In this document: piece by piece, positions 27,109-35,616 of the stretch | Numbering within the stretch: the stretch's first letter is position 1 | How the letters are laid out: each line of letters starts with the position of its first letter | Assembly (NCBI RefSeq): GCF_042643355.1 | Contig: NZ_JBHRSS010000001.1 | Coordinates: 660,932 to 724,931 of the forward strand | Direction: 5' to 3' | DNA length: 64,000 bases | Origin: Salinisphaera aquimarina | GTDB lineage: Bacteria; Pseudomonadota; Gammaproteobacteria; Nevskiales; Salinisphaeraceae | Notes under the pieces: generated by a model | The model's database searches: none | What the model was told of the DNA's origin: nothing | The model's input: only the letters and a program-made list of their open reading frames with translations | Position numbers and translations under genes: made by a program

Positions 27109-28029
27109 ATGGAATACTCGCCGTCTCCAGAAGAAATCGTTGCCGCCAGTATGGAAGCGGCCGTGCCGGAACGCCGTGATGAGATACGGGCTTTGTGGAG
27201 GCAGTATCACCCGAAGGTCATCGTAGCTAAGGATGCGAAGCGCGTTACGCTGAATGCAACCAAAGACCGGATCAAGTTCGATACGAAGACCATGGAAGTA
27301 TTCTGGCTTATTGGCTTCAGTGGTTGGCGGGCCATCGAGTGCTATTCGCCCCATGTCATCGGATCAGCCGCATCAGGCCAAACGGTCAAACGGATCATTA
27401 AGGGTGATGAGGGGCTTGCCGAGATTGAGCGTGCATACAAGGAGCGCCGCGCGGCTGCGCAGGGACTAATCGACGCAGCGGGTCCGGCAACCGCACCATG
27501 GCCGCCCGACTTGCCACGTCCGAACTCTAGTCGCGACGCTGCATGTGATCCTCAATACAAGGCTGCATTCGATCTCACTTGGCTCGCCGTAGCGTTCACG
27601 CTGTTCCATGAATTCCGCCACGTGATACTCGATCGAGACAAACAGCGTCCGCAAGATCTAAGAGAAGAGGAACTAGCATGCGATGTCTGGGCGCGCGAGT
27701 TTATGACTGCCAAACTCGCAGCCTATGCTGAAGATCACGGCCATGACCATCACGAGGTATTGCGCAAACGCTCGATGGGTTTCGCTCTTGCAGTCCTGAT
27801 ACTCCATGAGATCACCCCAGTCTGGGATCATGGCGGTAATAATGCCTATTTTTCGGTACAGACCCGCATGCAGACAATCCTCGAGAATACGCCGCTTCCC
27901 GATAACGACCATTTCTGGGTGTTTGCCGCGTCATTGTTAATTGGGATATTTCGGCAAAGGGGGCAGCCAATTTCGGCGCCGGCGACGGATCCTCAATCGC
28001 TGGCGCGCCATCTTTTGGCAGAGCTGTAG
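27109..28029 (+). CDS. Lit-like HExxH metallopeptidase
   Basis: The 306-residue protein has zinc-peptidase signature HEFRH at 167-171 in FTLFHEFRHVILD, followed about 16 residues later by EEELACDVWAREFM, whose glutamates could provide the third ligand. Size and motif position match the phage-exclusion protease Lit (peptidase U49, about 297 residues, HExxH near residue 160), which cleaves EF-Tu in infected cells. The match to Lit is from memory of the family; an ImmA-like peptidase is the alternative, but those are usually smaller. It starts three bases after the nuclease-NTPase gene. It may act as the killing enzyme or as a regulator of its partner. Confidence 0.65.
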   Translation: MEYSPSPEEIVAASMEAAVPERRDEIRALWRQYHPKVIVAKDAKRVTLNATKDRIKFDTKTMEVFWLIGFSGWRAIECYSPHVIGSAASGQTVKRIIKGDEGLAEIERAYKERRAAAQGLIDAAGPATAPWPPDLPRPNSSRDAACDPQYKAAFDLTWLAVAFTLFHEFRHVILDRDKQRPQDLREEELACDVWAREFMTAKLAAYAEDHGHDHHEVLRKRSMGFALAVLILHEITPVWDHGGNNAYFSVQTRMQTILENTPLPDNDHFWVFAASLLIGIFRQRGQPISAPATDPQSLARHLLAEL

Positions 28030-28176
28030 GCGACCGGGGAATTCCCGCCTAATGGTGCGTCCGCTGCGGTTGGTCGAGATCCGCAAAGAGTACCTCCCTA
28101 GCAATCATCTGCAGCGAAATCTGCCGCGGCGAAACCTTCATCGTCTCGGGACTTTGCGGTTCAGCGCGCAGGGCTT

Positions 28177-28850
28177 CTAGGTATCACCCGTCAAAAGCGC
28201 TGTTCGAAATTCCGTCTGTATTCGATCGATAACGCTTTTCCGGGATTGGCGATCCAACGCGTAGTTGTTCCGTCTGAACTCGATCCCTTCGGGCACTGCC
28301 TTCACGTAGCCGAACATCATATTGGCGACCATGATCAGCGTGGAGTTTAACGCGCGGGCATATTTCCTCGTGATCGAGCTTTTGGCGTGACCAATCAGGG
28401 CAGCGATCGTGATTTCAATGAAGCGACGGTCGCTCGCGATGCTACGCCGTAATACGTCAGGGCTACGTCCCCAAGCGGCGTTCCCTTGCACATCTTCTTC
28501 CAACTCTGTGGGGGAAGTTCCCGACGGCGTTGTCAAAACCCTTGCTGAAGAGGACATATGTGCCTATTCGCCGCTTTCGCTCGTCTTTGAGATATTCGAC
28601 AACAGGCAATCTGACAGCACGAACAGAGGAACCCTCCTTACTATCGACCAGCCGTAGGTAGCTCCCATCAAGATCGACCTCGCTCCATTTAAGGATTATG
28701 ATTTTTTCGCGACTGCAGCCAGTCGGCGCGATCAGCTTAAGAATATTAGCGTGTATGCGTTAGTGGGCGCTCTCCTGCGCCTCGCGAAGAATCCCGCCTA
28801 GAATTCGGTATTCGGCCGACCATAGTCGGCCTGGTCTCGAAGGTGAGTCT
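28177..28850 (-). pseudogene. Tyrosine integrase remnant, frameshifted and with internal stop
   Basis: Reading the minus strand from about 28850 gives LWSAEYRILGGILREAQE, a stop codon, then ILKLIAPTGCSREKIIILKW and SEVDLDGSYLRLVDSKEGSS. This is the catalytic core of a phage-type integrase. After about 28480 the frame changes and continues with DVLRRSIAS, LIGHAKSSITRKYARALN and a stop at 28177. The His/Arg/Tyr boxes are recognisable, but the first catalytic Arg is displaced (TGCSRE) and the N-terminus is missing. The gene is dead. It marks the right edge of the defence island and points to past site-specific integration. Confidence 0.75.
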
Positions 28851-29191
28851 GTTCGCGGCACAGGCCAGCATCGTGGCCGACACACGCTATTTGGACACGC
28901 AACCAAGGTAGCTATTTTTTAGTGGGTCGCCGAGTCGGATCGCACGACCGCGGCGCCGGTGCCGTACGCTGCTTGCGCAGTGACCTGTAAACGTCCGCTT
29001 TGGGTCGCAATCGGCCAAAAGCAGACGCTCACGGAGCTTCCGAACTCACTAATGCGCTGTTATCGCAAACACATCGACATGACACGCCTTCGGGATTCGA
29101 ACCGTTTTTCAGTTCAGCCTAGTTCGTGAACGCTCAGTGCTGGTTTGCTCGCGTTAAACTGCATCGCCAAAAGCAAATCTGCTGGTCACTC
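28851..29191. other. Gap with a dispersed repeat
   Basis: Apart from the 32-bp repeat at 28993-29024, no gene was seen between the integrase remnant and the YnfA gene. An extension of the integrase frame may continue a short way in, but could not be followed. Confidence 0.5.
28993..29024. repeat. 32-bp dispersed repeat, copy 1
   Basis: The sequence beginning GTCCGCTTTGGGTCGCAATC and ending CGGCCAAAAGCAG is identical to that at 43018-43049, in the same orientation. The copies flank the metal-resistance region. Motifs of this GTCCGCTTTGGGTCG kind are, as I recall, scattered in many proteobacterial genomes. Confidence 0.8.
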
Positions 29192-29518
29192 ATGCCGACA
29201 CTTGTGGTCTATACCTGCGCTGCGCTTGCTGAGATCGCCGGCTGCTTCGCGTTCTGGTCTTGGCTCCGATCGGGGAATAGTGCGCTATGGCTTTTTCCGG
29301 GCATGGTTTCACTGGCGGCGTTCGCTTGGTTATTAACGCTCAGCCCCACTGATCAAGCAGGACGCGCTTACGCTGCCTATGGAGGCCTATATATAGTCGC
29401 TTCAATCCTTTGGATGTGGGCTATAGAAGGGCACGCGCCCGACGTCTGGGATGCCCTGGGCGGAGCGGTTTGTCTTGCCGGCGCAGCGATCATTCTGTGG
29501 GCCCCGCATGCGACGTGA
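29192..29518 (+). CDS. ynfA: UPF0060 membrane protein YnfA
   Basis: The 108-residue protein has four membrane helices and the family signatures AALAEIAGCFAFWSWLR at the start, GRAYAAYGGLYIVASILWMW in the middle and GGAVCLAGAAIILWAP at the end. UPF0060/YnfA proteins resemble small multidrug transporters; their substrate is uncertain. The ATG at 29192 gives the family N-terminus; a longer frame from 29126 does not fit. It stands alone between the defence island and the mer operon, a position common on mobile metal-resistance elements. Confidence 0.9.
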   Translation: MPTLVVYTCAALAEIAGCFAFWSWLRSGNSALWLFPGMVSLAAFAWLLTLSPTDQAGRAYAAYGGLYIVASILWMWAIEGHAPDVWDALGGAVCLAGAAIILWAPHAT

Positions 29519-29732
29519 AGTTTGTGCTTGAATCGCATACATCAGGGGCAAACTAGGTGAACCGATCATTGGAGGTCTGTATTGGGTGGTGCCCCAATCA
29601 AAGACATCGGGTCACGCGAAAATACCCCAAGACTTGATGGCGAATCCAGCGCTGCGAGGCTCGCCTCGCGCCGAACTGAAAGAGGTAGACGAACAACGGC
29701 TCGATCGATCAACCGATCGCTAACGGCGACAG

Positions 29733-31378
29733 TCACCCAGCACAGCAGGACAGCTGCTCGACATCTTTGGTAAAAGTCTGGGCACAGAGCTTGAGCGCTT
29801 CCACGTGAACCAGATAAGGAAACAACAGATCGCCCAAGGCTTCAACGGTCATGCCGTGGTGGACGGCCAATACAGCGGCCTGAATCATCTCGCCGGCTTC
29901 GGGAGCCAAGATTTGAGCTCCGAGTAGACGATGGCTGGCCGCCTCGGCAACCAGCTTGACGAATCCGCGGGTCTCGAAGTTGGCAAGCGCACGTGGTACA
30001 TGTTCCAACCCCAAAGAACGGGTCTCGATCTCGAGGCCGCGCGCTTGAGCTTGGCGTTCATCCAGCCCACCGTCGCGATCTGCGGATCGGTGAAGATCAC
30101 TGCCGGCATGACGGACAGATCCAGCCGCGCCCGACCGCCGGTCATGTTGACGGCCGCGCGGGTGCCGCCGGCGGCGGCCACATAGACGAACTGGGGCAGC
30201 GTCGTACAATCGCCAGTGGCATAGATATGCTCGGCGCTGGTACATAGCGAGGCATCAACCCTGATCGCACCGCGTTCATCGGTCACCACCCCGATCTTGT
30301 CTAGTGCCAAATCGCGGGTGTTCGGGGAGCGGCCCGTTGCCACCAGCAGCCGGTCGCCCTGGATCGGGCCGTCGTCGGTGTCGAGCGTGAATTGCCCTGC
30401 CGCAAAATGTACGGAACGCGCCTGGCTGTGCTGGCGTACGTCGATTCCTTCGGCGCGGAAGGCCGCGGCAAGGCCCTCGCCGAGCGCGGGGTCTTCGCTG
30501 GATAGCAGCGTACTGCGGGCCAGGACTGTGACCTTCGAACCCAAACGGCGGAACGCTTGAGCCTGTTCAACGGCAACGACAGAGGCGCCGATGACGATGA
30601 TGTGCTCGGGCGTGTCCGGACTGAAAACCGCCTCATCGGACGTCCAATACGGCGTGTCGGCCAGGCCCGGTATCGGTGGGATCGTTGGGGAAGCCCCGGT
30701 AGCGATCAGAATGCGATCGGTCACCAAACGATCTTCGGACCCGTCATGTGCCGTGACAATTAGCGTATGCGCATCTTCGAAGTGGGCCCGCCCGCGGCGC
30801 AGCGTAATCGATGGATTATCGTCGAGTATTTTCTGGTACTTGGCCGCGCGTAGTTCTTCGACTCGGGACTGCTGCTGGCGCTGCAGGCGTGGCCTATTAA
30901 TCGTTGGCTTGCAATCTGCCAACCCATCAAACGGGTTGTGGCGTTGGTGCTGGGCCAGTTCGGCGGCGCGAATCTGGATCTTGGACGGCACGCAGCCCAC
31001 ATTGACGCAGGTGCCGCCAATGATGTCGCCCGACTCGATCATGCTCACCCGCGCCCCTGCCTCAACGGCGCGGATGGCAGCCGCAAACGCGCCGCTGCCA
31101 CTGCCAATGATCGCGATATGGCGGTTTTCGTCTTCTCCCGCGACCCGTGAAGACTGGGCAAGCGAAGATTCGTCGTCCCAGTTGCGGGCATCGTAGCCTT
31201 GGGCCTGTACCGCTTCGATCAGCGTGGTTTCATCTGTGCCGTCATCCAACTGGACTTCGGCACGGCGCTCGGCATAGGACACCACAGCGCTTGCGCTAGG
31301 AAGTGCATTGAGCGCGTCCTCGACCCTTTGGGCGCAGTGCGCGCAGGTCATGCCGTGAATAGCGAGTATGCGTTTCAT
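29733..31378 (-). pseudogene. merA: Mercuric reductase, interrupted by a frameshift
   Basis: MerA reduces Hg(II) to volatile Hg(0) with NADPH. The reading frame from 31378 shows an N-terminal HMA domain (GMTCAHC at residues 9-15), FAD motif IIGSGSGAFAAA, the redox-active GGTCVNVGCVPSK, a second nucleotide site and MPAVIFTDPQIATVGW. At about 30051 the frame is lost. The next frame continues AQARGLEIETRSLGLEHVPR and on to FTKDVEQLSCCAG, including the C-terminal Cys pair. One missing base in CGCCAAGCTC explains it; the corrected protein is 548 residues. Either the gene is inactive or the read has an error. The HMA domain is divergent but complete. It is the last gene of the mer operon. Confidence 0.85.
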
Positions 31379-31400
31379 TTGGGTTCCGGATCGGTCGGGT

Positions 31401-31613
31401 TTAGCAGGCCATTTTCTTACGCCGATAAACGGCGTAGATCGTCAGCCCCAGGAAAAAGGCCAGCGCGGGCAGCAGCACATAGTCCAAATAGCCCACCAGC
31501 GCAGAAAGACCGACGACGCCGAACAGGATCACCAGCACCGGCGTGAAACAGCACAGCGCCGCGATGACGGTGCCTGCAATGCCCACACTGAACAGCTTTT
31601 TATTGCGGCCCAT
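31401..31613 (-). CDS. merF: Mercuric transport protein MerF
   Basis: The 70-residue protein has two membrane helices and the family sequence IAALCCFTPVLVILFGVVG, with the vicinal Cys pair that passes Hg(II) across the inner membrane. GYLDYVLLPALAFFLGLTIY follows. It ends ...RRKKMAC, about ten residues shorter than typical MerF and with one rather than two cytoplasmic C-terminal cysteines. It lies between merP and merA. Confidence 0.9.
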   Translation of the reverse strand: MGRNKKLFSVGIAGTVIAALCCFTPVLVILFGVVGLSALVGYLDYVLLPALAFFLGLTIYAVYRRKKMAC

Positions 31614-31619
31614 GTGGTG

Positions 31620-31919
31620 TTACTCCGTTGGCTCGGACGGATAGCCAGCGCGGGTCGTGGCCGCGGTTAAGTCCGAGACCGAAGCAATCTTCGGATCGAA
31701 GGCGACCGTGGCGGTCTTGGACTCGTAGTCCACGCGCACCGTGTCGACGCCGTCGACCTGCTGGAGCGCCTTGCGCACCACAAAGGGACAGGTCGCGCAG
31801 GTCATATGACCCACCGCAAGCGTTACGGTCCTTTCAGCCGCCGCAAAAGCGCCTTGTATCCAGACCGTGCCCACCAGCAGCATGGTGGCCACTAGAATCA
31901 TGCGTTGTTTTCGAACCAT
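31620..31919 (-). CDS. merP: Periplasmic mercury-binding protein MerP
   Basis: The 99-residue product has a signal peptide (about residues 1-27, ending GAFAA) and an HMA domain with HMTCATCPFVVRKAL, whose two cysteines bind Hg(II) for hand-off to MerT/MerF. AAGGAA lies before the ATG. It follows merT by 12 bases. Confidence 0.93.
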   Translation of the reverse strand: MVRKQRMILVATMLLVGTVWIQGAFAAAERTVTLAVGHMTCATCPFVVRKALQQVDGVDTVRVDYESKTATVAFDPKIASVSDLTAATTRAGYPSEPTE

Positions 31920-31931
31920 GACGATCGTTCC

Positions 31932-32294
31932 TTAGAGAAAAGCCGGCGCGTACCAGGGAAAGGTGAGCAGTGCCGTGACGAGTAATGCGAGCAGCCAGAA
32001 GATGAGGCGCTGACGGCGCTTGACCGCGGGTCGTGCGCACGCTGTATCGGAATCGCAACTCGGCTCGCGGCGATACAGCCGCCAACCGGCAAAAATCAGC
32101 AGCGCCAGCGTAATGACGACGAATATCGGCCGATACGGTTCCAGTGCAGTGAGCGAACTCATCCAAGCGCCGCCGACACCAATCGATATCAACAACACCG
32201 GCGCTACACAGCACAGGGAAGCCCCGACCGCGGCGAGTACGGCGCCGATCTGGGCCCAGGTGGTGCGACCGGTCGCGGTCGTGGGGTCGTTCAT
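31932..32294 (-). CDS. merT: Mercuric transport protein MerT
   Basis: The 120-residue inner-membrane protein has three helices, with the Hg-binding pair in GASLCCVAPVLLISIG (helix 1) and a second pair of cysteines in the loop SCDSDTACARP. It takes Hg(II) from MerP into the cell for reduction. It is the first structural gene after the MerR-type promoter at 32335-32365. Confidence 0.93.
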   Translation of the reverse strand: MNDPTTATGRTTWAQIGAVLAAVGASLCCVAPVLLISIGVGGAWMSSLTALEPYRPIFVVITLALLIFAGWRLYRREPSCDSDTACARPAVKRRQRLIFWLLALLVTALLTFPWYAPAFL

Positions 32295-32334
32295 GAAAAG
32301 GCTCCGTGCCGGTTCGATAATCGGACGAAGCGCA

Positions 32335-32365
32335 GCTTAAACGCGGTACTCAGGTACCGTGTCAA
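32335..32365 (-). promoter_or_regulatory. mer promoter-operator (MerR type)
   Basis: On the minus strand, TTGACA (32365-32360) is followed after 19 bp by TTAAGC (32340-32335). The 19-bp spacer contains the dyad CGGTAC-CTGA-GTACCG at 32344-32359. The overlong spacer with a central dyad is the hallmark of MerR-activated promoters and closely resembles the Tn501 mer operator. It drives merTPFA. Confidence 0.88.
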
Positions 32366-32382
32366 GGGCTGGCTGAGTTATT

Positions 32383-32784
32383 TCAGTCGCGGTGGGACAG
32401 CGTCTTGATCAGCGGGCAATGGTCGGGAGCATGCGCGTTCCGGCAGCGATCGATCAGCCCATCCAGCGTGTCTTGCATTGCGGCCAGATCGGCGATGCGG
32501 GCTGCCACCAGCGCGCGCTGATTTTCGGCGACACGGCGTACATCATCGCAATGGCCGTCGCCCAACTTTAGCAACTCGCCGATTTCGTCAAGGCTGAAAC
32601 CCAGGCCCTGCGCGCGCTTGATGAAACGAATGCGGTCAACGGTCGCGCGCGGATAGCGACGGTAGCCAGTGGAAGGTTTGTGCGGCTGATCGATCAATCC
32701 GCGTCGCTGGTAATAGCGCACAGTTTGCAGATTTACGCCGGCGGCCGCCGCGAGTTTTCCGATCGTTAGTCCAGTCTCAGCCAG
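32383..32784 (-). CDS. merR: Mercury-responsive regulator MerR, start codon atypical
   Basis: MerR activates merTPFA by untwisting its promoter when Hg(II) binds. The helix-turn-helix TIGKLAAAAGVNLQTVRYYQRRGLI and the three Hg-ligand cysteines (GHCDD, RCRNAHAPDHCPL) are present. In frame, only TGA AAC GAC CTG lies upstream of the helix-turn-helix, with no ATG, GTG or TTG before the internal GTG that would cut off helix 1. The CTG at 32784 is the only near-start, giving 133 residues. Either a CTG start is used or the start was lost by mutation. The gene lies on the same strand as, and upstream of, merT rather than divergent. Confidence 0.7.
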   Translation of the reverse strand: MAETGLTIGKLAAAAGVNLQTVRYYQRRGLIDQPHKPSTGYRRYPRATVDRIRFIKRAQGLGFSLDEIGELLKLGDGHCDDVRRVAENQRALVAARIADLAAMQDTLDGLIDRCRNAHAPDHCPLIKTLSHRD

Positions 32785-33484
32785 GTCGTTTCAGGTTCAA
32801 TTTGCCACGCGTAAATACGGTAGCAACAAGACATACTCGATGCGCCGTCACCAGCGCCTATCCAGTCGCGGGCGGTGCAAGTTCAAACCGGGCCGAGTCG
32901 GTGCTGGTAAATCTTGGTGGAGGCTCATGCTTGCCTGTAGTGGGTGACCGATACGGTTTGGACCATTGGCGACTGTATCCACTGAATGAGCAAATCCGGT
33001 CGAGCGTCGCCGCCGAGCATCTGTTTCACTGGGCATCAAACCACATCGAATTAAGGGTGCCTGATACGACTGCCCGTCAAGTCATTTTCGAAAGGCTTGG
33101 CATGGGTGCCGATCGCTGACTGGGATGGTCCACTTTAGGTCGATAGCCGGCCTCGCGCGATTAGCTATTCCGAGTTCCCTAACCGACGTGCCCCGGTAGA
33201 GAGTGCTTGAAAAACGTCTTGAGACGCTTTTATCGGCCGCCGAGAAACGCCGCCGAGTGCCACTCTGCCGGATGTAGGTTAGCGCCTGCGCCGTACCGGC
33301 GGCGCCTCTGTGCAAAAGAACGGCTCCACCCAAGTCGCCGAGCGACAATACAAACTAGAAAAGAATCGATCTGATGAAAACGTGATTGTCTTTTCCGCCG
33401 TTCATCGACTTTGTTTGGGTCAAAACACGAAACGGGAAAATCGTACGTTAAGCAGCGACGCGCGCCCGCAGCCTATCGGTAACG
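32785..33484. other. 700-bp gap with small non-gene frames
   Basis: No convincing gene was seen between merR and the PbrR-like regulator. Frames on both strands are short and unlike proteins I know. It contains the Tn3-family-like terminal repeat at 33415-33452 and is probably debris of transposition. Confidence 0.5.
33415..33452 (+). repeat. Tn3-family-like terminal inverted repeat
   Basis: A 38-base stretch ends with CGGGAAAATCGTACGTTAAG (33433-33452) and begins with TTGGGTC. The inner end of Tn21/Tn501-group terminal repeats reads much the same (GGAAAA...TCGTACG.TAAG, from memory). If real, the GGG end is outward, so the element body lies to the right, covering the PbrR, lnt, cation transporter and lspA genes. 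No matching right end was found. Confidence 0.45.
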
Positions 33485-33892
33485 TTATTCATTGGCCGCT
33501 AAAGCTTCGATGATGCGGCAATTCTGGATTCGACCACCGCGGCAGGCATGAATCATATCCTCCAACGACATTTCCAACGCCTGCAAGGCCGTAAGCTTCT
33601 TACGCACGGCTTCGAGATGCTCTTTAGCGAGTCGAGCGACGTCTTCACAGGAGGCATCACTCTGATCGGCTTGCGTCAGCAGCATGCGTACATTGTCTTG
33701 GCTGAAGCCCAGTTCCCGGCAGTGCTTGATGAACATGAGCCGTTCGACATGTGAAGGGCGGTAGTGGCGCTGGCCGCCCTCGCTACGGCCTGCTTCCGGT
33801 AGCAGGCCTACGTCGCCATAGTAACGAATCGTGGCTACACCTACGCCCGTGTGTCGGGCGAGATCGCCAATCCGTAGATCGGATTGCCTCAT
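33485..33892 (-). CDS. MerR-family regulator, PbrR/CadR type
   Basis: The 135-residue regulator has a helix-turn-helix LRIGDLARHTGVGVATIRYY, a dimerisation helix and three cysteines in SCEDVARL and ACRGGRIQNC, the arrangement of Pb/Cd/Zn sensors. It is divergent from lnt, and a MerR-type promoter lies between them. It should activate the lnt, cation transporter and lspA genes in response to a divalent soft metal. Confidence 0.9.
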   Translation of the reverse strand: MRQSDLRIGDLARHTGVGVATIRYYGDVGLLPEAGRSEGGQRHYRPSHVERLMFIKHCRELGFSQDNVRMLLTQADQSDASCEDVARLAKEHLEAVRKKLTALQALEMSLEDMIHACRGGRIQNCRIIEALAANE

Positions 33893-33905
33893 AACCTTCT
33901 CGCGC

Positions 33906-33936
33906 TTGAAGCTCTAGTAGCTCGAGGACTTAGTGT
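33906..33936 (+). promoter_or_regulatory. MerR-type promoter driving lnt
   Basis: TTGAAG (33906-33911) is separated by 19 bp from TAGTGT (33931-33936). The spacer CTCTAGTAGCTCGAGGACT holds an imperfect dyad CTCTAG-TAG-CTCGAG. The long spacer with central dyad fits control by the neighbouring PbrR/CadR-like protein. The -10 is poor, as expected for an activated promoter. Confidence 0.6.
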
Positions 33937-33980
33937 GTGGCTGTTGCAGCACGCTCGCAACTAAAGCGTAGGAATATCCT

Positions 33981-35534
33981 GTGTGCAACCGAGCTTCGAT
34001 CAACCGCATGTCGGCGCGCAACGTCTCAGCACTCCCAATCATGCTCGTGGTCTATGGTCTGGCGTTGCTCGCTGGCGGCGTTTTGCCGCTCGCTTTCGCG
34101 CCGTTAGGTTGGTATTGGCTGGCCGTGCTGTCGCCGGCGGTTCTATTCCTGTTGGCCGTGCGTCTACCAAAACGTGCTGCGCTGTGGGCAAGCTACTTCT
34201 TCGGGTTGGGTTACTTCGGTGTAGGCGTTTCATGGGTGTTTATCAGCATCAATCGCTATGGCAGCGGACCCGTAGCAGCCCTGCTCGTCACGGTAGGCTT
34301 TGTAGCCCTCTTGGCCTTGTTCCCGTGGTCAGTGGTATTTCTCGTGCGCACCTTATCCGCCCGGATGAATGGCGTTGCTCTATGGTTTGGTTTGCCAGCG
34401 GCATGGGTACTGAGCGAATGGGTCCGGCTCTGGTTCCTGACCGGTTTTCCTTGGCTTTTTTTAGGTTACAGCCAGATCGGCACGCCGCTTGCCGCGATCG
34501 CACCCGTATTTGGCGTGCTGGGCGTGAGCTTTGTGGTGACCGTTATGGCGGGGGGCCTTGCGTGGATGATTCTTCGTTTGAGCTTGCGGCGCCTGGGAAT
34601 CACAAGCGGCGCACTGGTGGCGCTATTGCTTGGCATTTCATTGCTTGATCGTGAATGGACCGAGCCGGTAGTAGCCAAGCCACTGTCCATTGCGCTTGTG
34701 CAGGGGAATGTGGAACAAGACAGGAAATGGGAGTCAGGAGCGCTGGCGTTCACTTTGAGGCGCTATAGGGCACTGACACAGCCATACGCTGGAACGGACC
34801 TTATAGTCTGGCCGGAAACCGCCGTGCCGGCGTGGTTCGATCAAACCTCTGAATATCTAGACCGACTTCAAGTACGCCTCGGCGAGCGCGGATCGACCCT
34901 TATGCTGGGTATCCCCATGCGTACACGCCAGGGCGAAGCATACAATTCTGCAGTGAGCCTGGCTCGCCCAAGTCAGTTCTATTACAAACGGCATCTGGTG
35001 CCCTTCGGTGAATACGTCCCACTGCGTCGATTTGTGGGCCCATGGTTGAATATTCTGGGCGCACCGCTTGAAGACTTCAGGGCAGGCCAGCAGCCACAAC
35101 TACTATATGCCTCCGGCATGCCCATCGGCGCATTGATTTGCTTTGATGTGGTGTTCGGCGCTGAAGTCACTGACCTGCTCCCAACCGCGCAGTTGTTGGT
35201 CAATCTGAGTAACGACGCGTGGTTCGGAGACTCCCTAGGGCCGCATCAACACCTGCAAATTACCCAAATGCGCGCCGTTGAAACTGGGCGCCCGCTTGTC
35301 CGATCCACCAATACCGGGCTCACGGCGGTAATCGATCACAACGGTCAACTGCTGGCGCGCGCGCCTCAGTTCGAGCCGACTGTTTTGCAGGCAGAGGTCA
35401 CCCCGCGTACGGGGACCACGCCCTACGTCCGCTGGCAGGACAAACCGGTGCTGGCTGTCGTCGGGATCGCACTGGTCGTGCTCGTTGGGGTAGGAAAAAG
35501 AGACAAACGAAATTCAGTCTCGCTGAGTGCTTGA
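33981..35534 (+). CDS. lnt: Apolipoprotein N-acyltransferase
   Basis: The 517-residue enzyme adds the third acyl chain to lipoproteins. It has six to seven N-terminal helices and a C-terminal nitrilase domain with catalytic Glu in WPETAVP, Lys in YYKRHLVPFGEY and Cys in ICFDVVFG. The GTG start at 33981 has AGGA upstream; the ATG at 34008 has none. It lies beside a metal regulator and upstream of a cation transporter and lspA, so it is probably an accessory copy carried with metal resistance rather than the housekeeping gene. Confidence 0.9.
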   Translation: MCNRASINRMSARNVSALPIMLVVYGLALLAGGVLPLAFAPLGWYWLAVLSPAVLFLLAVRLPKRAALWASYFFGLGYFGVGVSWVFISINRYGSGPVAALLVTVGFVALLALFPWSVVFLVRTLSARMNGVALWFGLPAAWVLSEWVRLWFLTGFPWLFLGYSQIGTPLAAIAPVFGVLGVSFVVTVMAGGLAWMILRLSLRRLGITSGALVALLLGISLLDREWTEPVVAKPLSIALVQGNVEQDRKWESGALAFTLRRYRALTQPYAGTDLIVWPETAVPAWFDQTSEYLDRLQVRLGERGSTLMLGIPMRTRQGEAYNSAVSLARPSQFYYKRHLVPFGEYVPLRRFVGPWLNILGAPLEDFRAGQQPQLLYASGMPIGALICFDVVFGAEVTDLLPTAQLLVNLSNDAWFGDSLGPHQHLQITQMRAVETGRPLVRSTNTGLTAVIDHNGQLLARAPQFEPTVLQAEVTPRTGTTPYVRWQDKPVLAVVGIALVVLVGVGKRDKRNSVSLSA

Positions 35535-35616
35535 CCCTTTAGTCGCTAGAGGTTTTATCGTCGTCTTATATCCAACAGAGTTTGGCGCATGATTGCGCTG
35601 GTGGAGGGAACACGGG

